The notes beneath the pieces were generated by a model. That model saw nothing but the letters and a program-made list of their open reading frames with translations. It did not search any database and was not told the DNA's origin. A stretch of 23,540 nt of DNA, taken from a virus. The stretch lies in IMG/VR virus record IMGVR_UViG_3300032296_002022, positions 1 through 23,540 of that record. One strand, written 5' to 3'. Positions 7,086 to 16,400 of this stretch are shown here, piece after piece; position 1 is the stretch's first letter; every line of letters begins with the position of its first letter. Position numbers and translations under genes: made by a program.

Positions 7086-7757
7086 ATGACCACAACCATT
7101 ACCGCAGTTGCAGGAAAGAATCATATCAGCCATGCGCTGTTTCTTGATTTGACCTTAGACACAACCACATACTATATCAGCAGTGCCTATAGAAATTACA
7201 CCATTGATGGCAATGTGTATAATCGTTTGGGTTCATTGTTGCAAGCGGGTAGTTTAACTGATGACCTTAAGACCAGTAATGGTGATGTGGTAATCAGTCT
7301 CAGTGGCATTCCAACAAGTTTGATTAATCAGTTTACATCTGCACCAATCAAAGGTGGTAGCGTTAAGATACGCAGAGGTTTTTTTGACACTGCTACTAAT
7401 ACATTGGATACCAGTCAAGTTTATACACGCTACAATGGTATCATAACTAATTATGCCATCGATGAAACCATGGATCCTCTCACAGGTGATAGAACACATA
7501 CCATTGCTGTTACCTGCGCCAGCATTAACCAATTGCTTGAAAACAAAGTAACAGGTCAAAGAACCAATGGCAGTGATAGAAAGAAATACTATCCTGGTGA
7601 TATCAGTTTTGATCGTGTTAAGGATCTACAAAATACCAGTTTTGACTTTGGTAAACCATTCTCAGGTGGTACTGGCTATGGTGGTGGTGGCTATGGCGGC
7701 GGTGGAGGCGGCGGAGGCCGCTTTGATGACTTTAATTTTGATATGAACATGAGGTAG
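7086..7757 (+). CDS. Minor tail protein of the DUF2163-like tail hub class
   Basis: 223 residues. The N-terminal part follows the layout of the common phage tail protein class with DUF2163/BR0599-like sequence: a start with -ALFLDL, then YNRLGSLLQAGSLTDDLKTS, a VVISLSGIP segment, a SVKIRRGFFD strand, an RYNGIITNY strand and a later CASINQLLENKVTGQRTNGS. The ending KKYYPGDISFDRVKDL matches the usual RYPGD-GF--V--L block. These proteins sit at the distal tail and link the tail end to the hub. The last 30 residues are a glycine-rich tail (GYGGGGYGGGGGGGG) followed by an acidic and aromatic end, which is not usual and may bind the neighbouring hub or adhesin. Confidence 0.7.
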   Translation: MTTTITAVAGKNHISHALFLDLTLDTTTYYISSAYRNYTIDGNVYNRLGSLLQAGSLTDDLKTSNGDVVISLSGIPTSLINQFTSAPIKGGSVKIRRGFFDTATNTLDTSQVYTRYNGIITNYAIDETMDPLTGDRTHTIAVTCASINQLLENKVTGQRTNGSDRKKYYPGDISFDRVKDLQNTSFDFGKPFSGGTGYGGGGYGGGGGGGGRFDDFNFDMNMR

Positions 7758-7759
7758 AC

Positions 7760-8218
7760 ATGATTAGATATGCAAGCATGGACGACTTTGATAGAATTAT
7801 AGATATGATGAAAAACTTTGCAAATGCAAGTCCATTGAATATCTATCATGATCCTGTATACAATGAAAGAACTGTGAAGAATTCATTGATGCGTATCATA
7901 CGCAATGGTTGTATCATTGTTGCCGATGATGCAGATGGTGTGGCACAAGGCATGATTATTGCAGCCATTGAGCAGGACCTTTGGTTGCCACACATAAAAG
8001 TTCTTAGAGAAATAGCATGGTGGGTAGAACCCGCACATAGAAAAACCACAATGGGATATAAATTAATTCGCCGCTACATGGAAGTAATTGAAACATTAAA
8101 AGAAAAAGATATTATCAATTACGGTACATTAGCAACACTGACTAATAGTCCGATCAAGGGCATGGACCGCTGGGGTTGGCAAAATATTCAACAACACTAT
8201 GTAATGGGAGAAGCATAA
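7760..8218 (+). CDS. GNAT-family acetyltransferase-like protein in the tail gene cluster
   Basis: A 152-residue protein with GNAT layout. It starts MIRYASMDDFDRIIDMMKNF (alpha-1 region). A mid-strand follows (GCIIVADDADGVAQGMIIAA, equal to beta-2/beta-4), then REIAWWVEPAHRKTTMGYKL, where EPAHRKTTMGYKLI corresponds to the acetyl-CoA pyrophosphate loop (V-P-(Q/R)--G-G--L). The loop is altered because the usual second glycine is missing. The end has ATLTNSPIKGMDRWGWQNIQ, like N-----F--R-GF in GNAT proteins. GNAT genes next to the tail hub recur in many phages. The substrate is unknown; modification of a tail or host protein is a guess. Confidence 0.75.
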   Translation: MIRYASMDDFDRIIDMMKNFANASPLNIYHDPVYNERTVKNSLMRIIRNGCIIVADDADGVAQGMIIAAIEQDLWLPHIKVLREIAWWVEPAHRKTTMGYKLIRRYMEVIETLKEKDIINYGTLATLTNSPIKGMDRWGWQNIQQHYVMGEA

Positions 8219-10783
8219 ATGGCATTCGTAACAATTGGTGCAGCCATTGCAAGTGCGATTGGTCTAACCGGCACAATCACAGTAGGTCTGTTAGGCGCAC
8301 AACTTAGTATTGCAGGTGCATTGGTTGCCGGCACAATTGCTGCTGGTCTAACTGTTGCTACTGCAAAGGCCATGGGCGGCAAAGTTCCCACTGCCAGTGA
8401 CAATGGTATCAAAATTCAATTACCTCCTGCCACAAACAACAAGATACAAAAACTCTATGGTCGTAACTTTACTGGTGGCATAATCATAGATGCAGAAATT
8501 AAAAATCAAAACAAAACCATGGCTTACGCATTGGTACTCAGTGAATACAAAGCCGGCGAAACATGGAGCATAAACAAAATATATCGTGGTGATACCGAAT
8601 TAGTATTTGGTAGCAGTTCACAAGCACATATTGTTGTTAGTGGTATTGACCCTAACAGCACCAGCACTAACGCAATTGGTATCGACTCTGGTAAGAAAGC
8701 CAAGTATCCAAATGGTAGATTGCGTTGTAGAGTGTATGCCGGCGGCAGTGCCGCTGCAAATCAAATTTTTCCCGTTCCTGGTGGCGGTGTAACAGCGGTA
8801 GATGCATATGGCAGTGGCTCTGGTCAGTTTTTAAATTGGTCCAGTGCAAATACCATGGAAGATCTCGTATTTGCTGTATTCGAATGCGACTATGACCCAG
8901 ACAATAACATTTTGGGTCTAGACGCTGTTACATTTGATATTAACAATGCCCTCAGTGAACCCAGCAATGTGTTGTTGGATTATTTGCGCAACGACCGCTA
9001 TGGTGTAAACTTAGCCAATACATTCATTGACACTGACAGTTTCAATACTTGGAATACCTATGCAAACACCAGCGTGCAGTATATTGATAGTAGTAACACC
9101 ACAGTAAGCCACACAAGATACAGTGTGGATGGTGCTATCAATACATTTGATCCTGTAAAAACAAATATTAACAAGATCTGTCAAGCAGGCGGTGCATTCT
9201 TAACCTATAACAATAAGAATGGTAAATTTGGTATTGTGGTTAACCGTGCTGCTACAGCTGGTGAACAAGCCAATGCATATGTGTTCAATGACGATAACAT
9301 TGTTAGTAAGATAACAGTAAGCAGTACTGATTTGTTTAGTCTATACAACCAATTGGAAGCAGAATATCCCAGTGTTATTCAGCGAGATCAAACTGACACA
9401 GTGTTTATTGAAACACCCAGCGGTGATCGCAATCCCAATGAACCAGATAACAAATTAACCTTTAGATTAGACATGGTCAATGACCGTGCGCGAGCAATTA
9501 ATCTTGCTAACATTGATCTGCGACAAGGTCGCTTCAGCACAGTGTTACAATTTAGAGCAGATTATCAAGCACTGCAAGTAGATGTAGGTGATGTGGTTAA
9601 AGTAACCAATGAAACCTATGATTTTACAGATAAATTATTCCGCGTAATGCGCACAGTTGAAATTGAAGATTCAGATGGCATGCTCAGCGTGGATGTTACG
9701 CTATTAGAATATGATGACAGTGTGTATACGCATACAGTCGAAAACAGTGATACACCACCAGGCAATACTGAAATCTCCAATTGGTGGATGTTTAATAACA
9801 ATGCTAATATTACCATTGGTAACATCACTGTAGCAGACAATGTAGTGTATGGTAGCAATGCCAACATCTACAATCCCAGCAATGGTACTGTAGTTGCTAA
9901 TATCGACATTGATGCAGCATTGATAGCAGCCAACATCAACTTTGGTAACACAGTGCCATGGATCAACATTCCTGTAACCATTCCTGCAAATACAACATTT
10001 GATACTGTGGTTATCGAAGTAGTTAATGACAACACCAGTAACACCAACACAGACAATGGTATTACTACAACAATTATTAGACCACCAGGTGAAAGCAGAT
10101 ACTTTGATCCAGGTGGCACATTTAACTTTGTGCGTGATATAAGAAACTTCACAAACCTAAATGGTGGTGATGATTTTGCACTGCAAATCCATTTGGAAGA
10201 TAGTGTAAGCAAAACAAAGAGCAATGTTGTAACCACAGCAACAATACCTATCAATGTGCAGAATATCATTGATCACAAACAGGTTGCAGCATTTGGTGCA
10301 GGTGGTCAATTCATTGAAGCCGGTATAACCACTGATGTTGCCAACAGCACAACCTATGCTAATATTGCTACCGCTTCATATAATCTAGAAGGTGTTGAAC
10401 AAGGCGTATACAGCATTGACAGTAGCGCACTTACCGGAGGCCTGTATGGATTGAATGATTATGATGTTGCGTTTAGAACCAATGTGCGTGTGGAATGGGC
10501 AAATACAACCAATACTGTATATGTAAACTATGGCGGTGCAGGAGTATTGTTTGAACAAACACCTGCAGGCACACCACCACCTATTGTGTTTGATAACAAT
10601 GAAATTATTCTAGACGCAGTACAATTAAATGCAATATTCCCTGGTGTTGCAACAAACATGGTACCAATTCAAGCCAATGTATGGAGTCAAGGTTACAGCA
10701 CATTAGATGAAGATGGATCAACACCGCGACTATTTGGTGATATCAAACACAACATGTTCAAAGTAACCAACTCAGAGAGATAA
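8219..10783 (+). CDS. Central tail hub / tip attachment protein (lambda gpJ-like)
   Basis: The 854-residue product begins with a strongly hydrophobic region (about residues 4-50, GAAIASAIGLTGTITVGLLG and onward). A beta-rich entry, IKIQLPPATNNKIQKLYGRN, follows, similar to the start of gpJ-like hub proteins (P-A-(N/E)----VVYG). The middle contains DLVFAVFECDYDPDNNILGL, then LLDYLRNDRYGVNLANTFID, typical of hub proteins (LL--L-(N/D)-RYG). A KTNINKICQAGGAFLTYNNK block fits the same family. Residues 400-510 hold the hub beta-domains (GDVVKVTNETYDFTDKLFRV). The C-terminal half is Asn- and Thr-rich beta sequence, probably fibronectin-like domains that contact the host receptor. Start follows the GNAT stop without spacer. 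Confidence 0.85.
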   Translation: MAFVTIGAAIASAIGLTGTITVGLLGAQLSIAGALVAGTIAAGLTVATAKAMGGKVPTASDNGIKIQLPPATNNKIQKLYGRNFTGGIIIDAEIKNQNKTMAYALVLSEYKAGETWSINKIYRGDTELVFGSSSQAHIVVSGIDPNSTSTNAIGIDSGKKAKYPNGRLRCRVYAGGSAAANQIFPVPGGGVTAVDAYGSGSGQFLNWSSANTMEDLVFAVFECDYDPDNNILGLDAVTFDINNALSEPSNVLLDYLRNDRYGVNLANTFIDTDSFNTWNTYANTSVQYIDSSNTTVSHTRYSVDGAINTFDPVKTNINKICQAGGAFLTYNNKNGKFGIVVNRAATAGEQANAYVFNDDNIVSKITVSSTDLFSLYNQLEAEYPSVIQRDQTDTVFIETPSGDRNPNEPDNKLTFRLDMVNDRARAINLANIDLRQGRFSTVLQFRADYQALQVDVGDVVKVTNETYDFTDKLFRVMRTVEIEDSDGMLSVDVTLLEYDDSVYTHTVENSDTPPGNTEISNWWMFNNNANITIGNITVADNVVYGSNANIYNPSNGTVVANIDIDAALIAANINFGNTVPWINIPVTIPANTTFDTVVIEVVNDNTSNTNTDNGITTTIIRPPGESRYFDPGGTFNFVRDIRNFTNLNGGDDFALQIHLEDSVSKTKSNVVTTATIPINVQNIIDHKQVAAFGAGGQFIEAGITTDVANSTTYANIATASYNLEGVEQGVYSIDSSALTGGLYGLNDYDVAFRTNVRVEWANTTNTVYVNYGGAGVLFEQTPAGTPPPIVFDNNEIILDAVQLNAIFPGVATNMVPIQANVWSQGYSTLDEDGSTPRLFGDIKHNMFKVTNSER

Positions 10784-10788
10784 TTGCA

Positions 10789-11178
10789 ATGTTTAGAACT
10801 ATCTATAATAAAATAACAGGTGAAATTGTTACTTGTCAAAAATACAATGATGCATTGTTGCAGGCAAAATTATCTGAGAATGCTGATTGGGATTACATCA
10901 ACTTGTATACCAAAGGTGTTACCAATATTCGTGTTGATACACTTACTAAAAAACTTATGCGTGTTGCACCACCTGCAGAAAATATACCATTGTTGATCCG
11001 AGACCGACGCAAACGATTGTTAGCCAACAGTGATTGGACACAGATGCCAGACAGTCCACTATCTGAATCAAAGCGTGCAGAATGGGCCGCTTATAGACAG
11101 GCCTTGCGTGACTTACCAGATGATCAAGGCGGTGTAAATAGTTTTGCTGATGTAGCATGGCCCACACCACCGGTATAA
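10789..11178 (+). CDS. Phage tail assembly chaperone (Phage_tail_APC type)
   Basis: A 129-residue protein whose C-terminal half matches the well-known pattern R--R--LL--SDWTQ-PD-PLS----W--YRQ-LRDLP---------WP-PP. Readable pieces are IRDRRKRLLANSDWTQMPDS, ESKRAEWAAYRQALRDLPDD and DVAWPTPPV. Such domains occur at the end of many fibre genes and as separate small proteins that help fold or attach tail fibres. The N-terminal half (MFRTIYNKITGEIVTCQKYN) resembles short beta domains of the same small proteins. It lies between the hub and the adhesins, with a 5-base gap to the hub and AGGAG before the next gene. Confidence 0.85.
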   Translation: MFRTIYNKITGEIVTCQKYNDALLQAKLSENADWDYINLYTKGVTNIRVDTLTKKLMRVAPPAENIPLLIRDRRKRLLANSDWTQMPDSPLSESKRAEWAAYRQALRDLPDDQGGVNSFADVAWPTPPV

Positions 11179-11188
11179 GGAGATCGAG

Positions 11189-11347
11189 ATGTATAGAATG
11201 TTAGTAATTTACAAATTTGGTAGACTAAGCAACGAAGTAGAACACACAGGTGCAGATCGCACTGCGTGTATGGCACAAGTAGATGCTGCATTAGAACAAA
11301 ATCCTGCATTAGAATATACTATTGCAGATGAAGGTCCTGTAACCTAA
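11189..11347 (+). CDS. Small protein of unknown function between tail chaperone and glycine-rich adhesin
   Basis: 52 residues, starting MYRMLVIYKFGRLSNEVEHT. The ATG lies 8 bases after an AAGGAG box (11177-11182), and the stop is followed by AAGGAG for the next gene, so it fits the operon spacing well. The sequence is a beta strand, a short charged region and a helix (CMAQVDAALEQNPALEYTIA), a compact mixed fold. No family is recognised. Confidence 0.65.
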   Translation: MYRMLVIYKFGRLSNEVEHTGADRTACMAQVDAALEQNPALEYTIADEGPVT

Positions 11348-11356
11348 GGAGTCACT

Positions 11357-12622
11357 ATGTTCAGTGGTGGGATAACAAAGTTTAAAAATCCAAATGGTGG
11401 TTCACCGGTAACACAAACGCCTGAACCTACATTCAGTGTGACCACTGTATTGAATAGCAGCACTGTGCAATATCTAGTAAACACAAATCTTACCGAAGAA
11501 CAAACATTGTATTACACGCTTTTAGGCAATGTAACCAATCAAAACTTTACCACTGGCGGTATAAGTGGTTCGTTTGCAGTAAACAGTTTTGGCAGTGCAA
11601 CTGTAAGTTTAAATTGCAATGTATATCATGATATTGGAAATACCAATACATTCCAATTTCAATTACGCACTGGTGGTATTGATGGCACTGTAGTAGATGT
11701 TGGCGATAATGTAACAATTCAAAGTCAAACTAATATTACTGCAACCGGTGGTAATATTTCTTCAATATCTGGATTTAAAATTCATACATTTGACACACCA
11801 GGTAACACTACATTTACTATCAGCAGTTTTGGTAATTATGGTTGGGCACTCACAGATTACTTCCGCACACTTATTGTTGGTGGAGGTGGAGGCGGCGGCA
11901 GAACTGCAAGCACATCATATATTGCCGGCGGTGGTGGTGGCGGTGGCGGATTCTATCAATCTAATACTGTTGTAACCGATATGGGATTAGGCACATATAA
12001 TATTTCTGTTGGCGCCGGTGGTATTGTATCCGATTTTGGTAGTTCGTTACAAGGCGGCGGAAACAGTAGTTTTGGGTCTAATGTTGTAACAGGTGGCGGC
12101 ACCGGTGGTAGTGGATATCCAAGTAGTGGAACCAGTACTGGTAGTGCAAGTAAAACTGGTGGCCTAGACCGTGGCGCCGGCGGCGGTGCAGGTGCTGGTG
12201 CATTTGACACACCTAATGTTACTATTAGTGGTGGTGCTGGAACTAATTCTGGTGGTGCTGGTCGTCGTAGTGCCAGTGGTGCATTTGGCACATTTGTAGG
12301 AGGTGGTGGAGGTGGTGCAAATACCGCTGGAACCACCGGAACCATCTCAGGATCAACAATTGTGCCAGGACCAGGTGGTAATGGTAATATCAGTACAATC
12401 ACTGGTAATGCTGTTTATTATGCTGGTGGTGGTGCAGGCAGTGGCCGTTGGCTTAGCAATACCACAGTATTAACTGCTATTGGTGGATTAGGTGGTGGTG
12501 GTAATACCAGCGTAGCAGGAACCAACGGCTTAGGTGGTGGTGGTGGTGCTAATGCTGTAGGTGGCGGTGGCGTTGTTATTGTATCTTATCCAGATGTTGG
12601 GTCATTTAGATACTTTACATAG
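11357..12622 (+). CDS. Glycine-rich tail adhesin
   Basis: 421 residues with two parts. Residues 1-130 are a beta-rich domain with Thr/Asn content that probably binds the tail tip (TVLNSSTVQYLVNTNLTEEQ). From about 155 on, after the switch point FGNYGWALTDYFRTLIVGGG, the protein is built of glycine runs (GGGGGGG, IAGGGGGGGGFYQS, GRRSASGAFGTFVGGGGGG) separated by short variable segments. This layout is typical of phage adhesins with polyglycine-II helices, such as gp38-type tips, where the variable loops between the runs contact the host surface. It ends GGGGVVIVSYPDVGSFRYFT. Position next to the hub and fibre genes supports a role in host recognition. Confidence 0.75.
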   Translation: MFSGGITKFKNPNGGSPVTQTPEPTFSVTTVLNSSTVQYLVNTNLTEEQTLYYTLLGNVTNQNFTTGGISGSFAVNSFGSATVSLNCNVYHDIGNTNTFQFQLRTGGIDGTVVDVGDNVTIQSQTNITATGGNISSISGFKIHTFDTPGNTTFTISSFGNYGWALTDYFRTLIVGGGGGGGRTASTSYIAGGGGGGGGFYQSNTVVTDMGLGTYNISVGAGGIVSDFGSSLQGGGNSSFGSNVVTGGGTGGSGYPSSGTSTGSASKTGGLDRGAGGGAGAGAFDTPNVTISGGAGTNSGGAGRRSASGAFGTFVGGGGGGANTAGTTGTISGSTIVPGPGGNGNISTITGNAVYYAGGGAGSGRWLSNTTVLTAIGGLGGGGNTSVAGTNGLGGGGGANAVGGGGVVIVSYPDVGSFRYFT

Positions 12623-12625
12623 CCA

Positions 12626-12718
12626 TATCTAGGTGGTTTTTCAGTCAATCATATAAATATAAACAATAACGCCCAATTGGCCTTAGTCATTGGGAAGTTC
12701 CCTTAGGAGGCGATCACA
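12626..12718 (+). promoter_or_regulatory. Intergenic region with nested palindromes before the structural protein gene
   Basis: A 96-base gap, the largest inside the tail operon. A weak hairpin (CCAT/GTGG) is followed by five T residues at 12636-12640 and may act as a weak terminator. Further on, CCCAAT (12672-12677) pairs with ATTGGG (12689-12694), with the palindrome CCAATTGG inside it, and GGGAAGTTCCC (12692-12702) is a second palindrome that shares GGG with the first, so the two stems exclude each other. AGGAGG (12705-12710) starts 14 bases before the ATG. The layout could control translation, but no promoter is convincing. Confidence 0.35.
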
Positions 12719-13480
12719 ATGGGTAAATTATTAGATTTTAGTCAATATCTCGGGGGTCCAGACGATGTCGAAGTCATCGAAATGTTCCCAAGACAACAAA
12801 AGCGTTTTGTTTACAACTTTGGTTCAAATGTAAGCACATACACTTTCAGCGCCGATGTTCAAACCATTGTGCTCGATACTGTTTCATATGACAGAGCCAC
12901 TGGCAATATTGTGTTCACTGACACAAATGTTATTGGTTACTTCCAAAACACTGCAAACATTGTAGCCGCTACATATATCAATACTAGCCAATCCAACACT
13001 GGCATTGTAGAGTTTACTATTCCCAGCGATAGATACACAGGCACCATTATGCCTAATGCACGCGAAAATGTTGTAATGAGCGTGGTAGCATTTCAATGGC
13101 AAGATGCAACTAGTCCTCCAAGAAAGGACATGCATCGTTGGGCTGTAGTAGAGCGTTGGGAACCAGGTGTTACAATCGGTGATCCAACTTTAGATACTAA
13201 CTTTGTGCGCATGGGTGTTGGCTCAATTGCTGCAATTACATCAAACGCCAGCAGCAATGCTTCGCGTGTTGAAGGCACATACACAGTAGGTGGCCTAAGC
13301 AGCAGAAATGGTGATGGCGCAACATTTGAAATTGTTGTTGGTGCAACAGGTGGCACCACAGTCAAGATTGCAGGGCGTGGTGTTGGTTACTTGCCAGCAG
13401 AAACAATTACTATTAGAGACAGTCAACTGGGTAGCGGCGGCGCACCTGACATTTTAATCACAGTAAGTTCAACAATCTAA
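12719..13480 (+). CDS. Virion structural protein, fibre-proximal
   Basis: A 253-residue protein starting MGKLLDFSQYLGGPDDVEVI. The N-terminal part (about 20-130) is a beta-rich domain (KRFVYNFGSNVSTYTFSADV). It is followed by an aromatic and basic segment with KDMHRWAVVERWEPGVTIGD, and a C-terminal domain with GDGATFEIVVGATGG and then GRGVGYLPAETITIRDSQLG. The G-GY----TITI pattern with a following GG-PD--I-V strand is a repeat unit known from marine phage structural proteins. It is followed 12 bases later by the giant fibre gene, so it probably anchors or extends the fibre. The exact role is not recognised. Confidence 0.5.
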   Translation: MGKLLDFSQYLGGPDDVEVIEMFPRQQKRFVYNFGSNVSTYTFSADVQTIVLDTVSYDRATGNIVFTDTNVIGYFQNTANIVAATYINTSQSNTGIVEFTIPSDRYTGTIMPNARENVVMSVVAFQWQDATSPPRKDMHRWAVVERWEPGVTIGDPTLDTNFVRMGVGSIAAITSNASSNASRVEGTYTVGGLSSRNGDGATFEIVVGATGGTTVKIAGRGVGYLPAETITIRDSQLGSGGAPDILITVSSTI

Positions 13481-13492
13481 GGAGGGCCACCA

Positions 13493-16400
13493 ATGGCAAA
13501 TATCGTTGTAACGGCTACTCCGTCAGATGTAAATGTAACTACATCCATCAGTAACATTACGGTTACTGATTCGGAAACTAATGTTAGTTTTAATGTTAGC
13601 ACAACCACAAATACTGTTAATGTTACTACAACACAAAGCAACATCACTGTTGCACAAGGTGTTGCAGTTAGTAACAATGAAATCCGTGCTGCTATCAGCA
13701 ATGTATTTCCAATTCTATATGATGTAACCAATGGTATCATCAGCATTGACGAAGATAGCATTAACATTGCTAACGCAATTCTCAATGGCAATATTACACT
13801 AAAGCAGTTCCAAGAAACTGTTTACAATCATGGTAATGTTACCAGCGGCACACTAAGTGTCAATATTTCAAATGGTACTATCCATACCGCAACATTGGGT
13901 GCAAACCTAAGTCAAATTAGTTTTAGTAATTTAAGTGCTGGTGGCAGTGCTACAATTATCTTACGTCAAGACCCAATTGGTCATAGACATTTGATTACAA
14001 CAGACAGCAGTTGGAACAATTGGTTGTTTGTTGGTGAAAATGAATCACTTGCATTAGATCCAAATACCTACACTGCAATCAGTGTTACCTATGATGGCAC
14101 AAAATATTTTGCCGCAGTAGGTTCCTTTGACACAACTATTATTACCAACAGCCAATTGGCCAACAGTAATATTATTATTAATGGTCAAACATTTGAATTA
14201 GGCAGTAGCGGTAATATCACTAACTTCCTTGCAAACATTACCATGCAACAGAATCTCACTGTTGATGGTGCGCTTACTGCTGAAAGTATCAGCAGCAATA
14301 CAACTGTATTTGCAAATGGTATTATTACATCAAACACATATGTGGTAACACCACAATTGTATTTGGGAACACCAAATACCAGCAATGATAAACCTATCAC
14401 TGCATATGGTGCAGGTGGCAGTGAATCTGCCGCAGGTCAACTTGTATATGATGCTAATGATGCAAATGAAACAGGCAAAGATGGTGTTTGGAAATTTGCT
14501 AATGATACAAGTGGAACTTATTACAAGTTACCAACCAGCACCACAGATTTACTAGAAGGCAACAACTTATATTTTACAGCCGCCCGTGTGCGCGGCAATG
14601 TTAGTGCTGTAGATGCCGGAGGTGCAGGTTCATTTACCTATAACAGTGGTACTGGTGCATTTACTTACACTGGTGCCAGCGACGCAGAAATTCGCAGTGC
14701 ATTGAGTGCAACAAGCCCAATTACCTATAACAGTGGGACAGGTGCAATTGGCTTAAGCGGCACAGCAAATATTACCACAACAGGTAATATCAGCGGTGGT
14801 TATATTTTAGGTAATGGTGCATTCTTAACTGGTGTTGCAACACCATATGGCAATGCCAATGTTGCCGACTTCTTAGCCAATGGTTTTGGTAGCAATACTA
14901 TTACTACAACTGGTAATATCTTTACTGGCAATGCAGAAGTTAGATCATTAATTCTTAACCCACTTGCTGCAAATGCGCTCATTACCGCAGAAAATGCCGG
15001 TGATGATTTATATATTCAAGGCGATGGTGTTACAATTGCCATTGACCGTAGCACAGCCGGTGATGACAGTTTCCGTGTAATTAATGATCGCGATGGCAGT
15101 GTGTTGTTCCAAGTTGGTCCCGACTCAGGCACGCTATCACCATTATGTGGCACTCGTGTGACAGGTGATCTATATGTTGGAACTAATGATGCATCAAACA
15201 TCACAGGAACATTCTATGTTCGTGCAAGTTCTGGTGATATCAATACCAAAGGTGGATTAGAAACAGATGGTCAAATCCGCACAGACAGTGGTGGATTAGC
15301 AATCTATGCACCCAGTGGCAACATTCAAACAGACCAATATTTCTTAGGTGATGGTAGTTTACTGTCAGGTATCGCTTCAAACACAGGTGTTGTAAGTTAT
15401 ATTGCTACAGTGCCTCTAACAGTTGGTGGCAACTTAACTGTAAATGGCAACATCAATGCCACAGGTAACTTGAATTATCAAAACGTCACTGACTTGTATG
15501 TAACCGATCAAAAGATCACACTAAACAGCAATGCTGCCACAAACTCAAATGTGCAGATTATTTCTAATCGTCCTACTGCAACCAGCACAGAACTAAAATG
15601 GAATGAACAAAGCACACGCTGGGAATTTACCAATGATGGCACAACATACTATCCAATTCCCACAAGCACCACTGACTTGGCTGAAGGCACAAACTTATAC
15701 TTTACTGCGGCAAGAGTGCGCAGCAATATCAGTGTTGGTGAGAACTTAACTTACAGCAACAGTACTGGTATCATTGGCATGAGCAACAGCCTTGCCAACA
15801 TCAACAGCATCAGCACAGAGACTGGTCAAGATCTAGTATTGATTTCTGAGGATCCAGTTAGAATCCGCGCACGTCAACGCAATGCTGTTATCACAGACAG
15901 TGCAAATATTGCTGGTGCAGGTTATGGTTTACATGTAACAACCACATTCTACAATGATCCTCCATTCTTAACATACAGTGGCAGTGGCGAACTAAAAACA
16001 ATTGTGCTGGATGGCACAGTTACAGCCGGCAGTAATGTAATCACTGGTGTATCAAACATACAGGATCTAAAAGGCAATCCATTAACTATTGGTAATATTG
16101 CAGCAAATTATGTGTTCATGGATGAGCCATTAGTGTCTGTGTCAACATTTTTCCCAGCAGGAACTTATGTTGTTAGTGCCAGTGGCAGCAACATTTTCAT
16201 GAGTGCAAATGCATTGTATTCTGACAGTTTAAGTGTCAGCGGTGGCTTAGGCTCATTCAGTCCTGGCGCACGCGATACTGTAACAGGACTACTGGTTGCA
16301 TTTGAAAGCAACTATGATGGTGGTGGTGCAAACGCACAGCAAGTTGATTTTAACCTAATGGTTGATCCAAAACCGCGTTATGGTTATCCATCAACTGGCC

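Noticed and set aside
9868-10269. Reverse-strand hydrophobic open frame of 133 codons
   Set aside because: It lies within the hub gene; its hydrophobic look comes from the antisense of Asn/Thr codons.
11956-12402. Reverse-strand proline-rich open frame of 148 codons
   Set aside because: It is the antisense reading of the glycine-rich adhesin (GGN codons read as CCN, proline).
11880-12580. GGT/GGC/GGA tracts as a phase-variable microsatellite
   Set aside because: The codons are mixed (GGT, GGC, GGA) and no long uniform unit is present, so slippage is not favoured.
12640-12665. Sigma-70 promoter at the AT-rich stretch around TATAAAT
   Set aside because: A -10-like box exists, but no acceptable -35 box lies at 16-18 bases.
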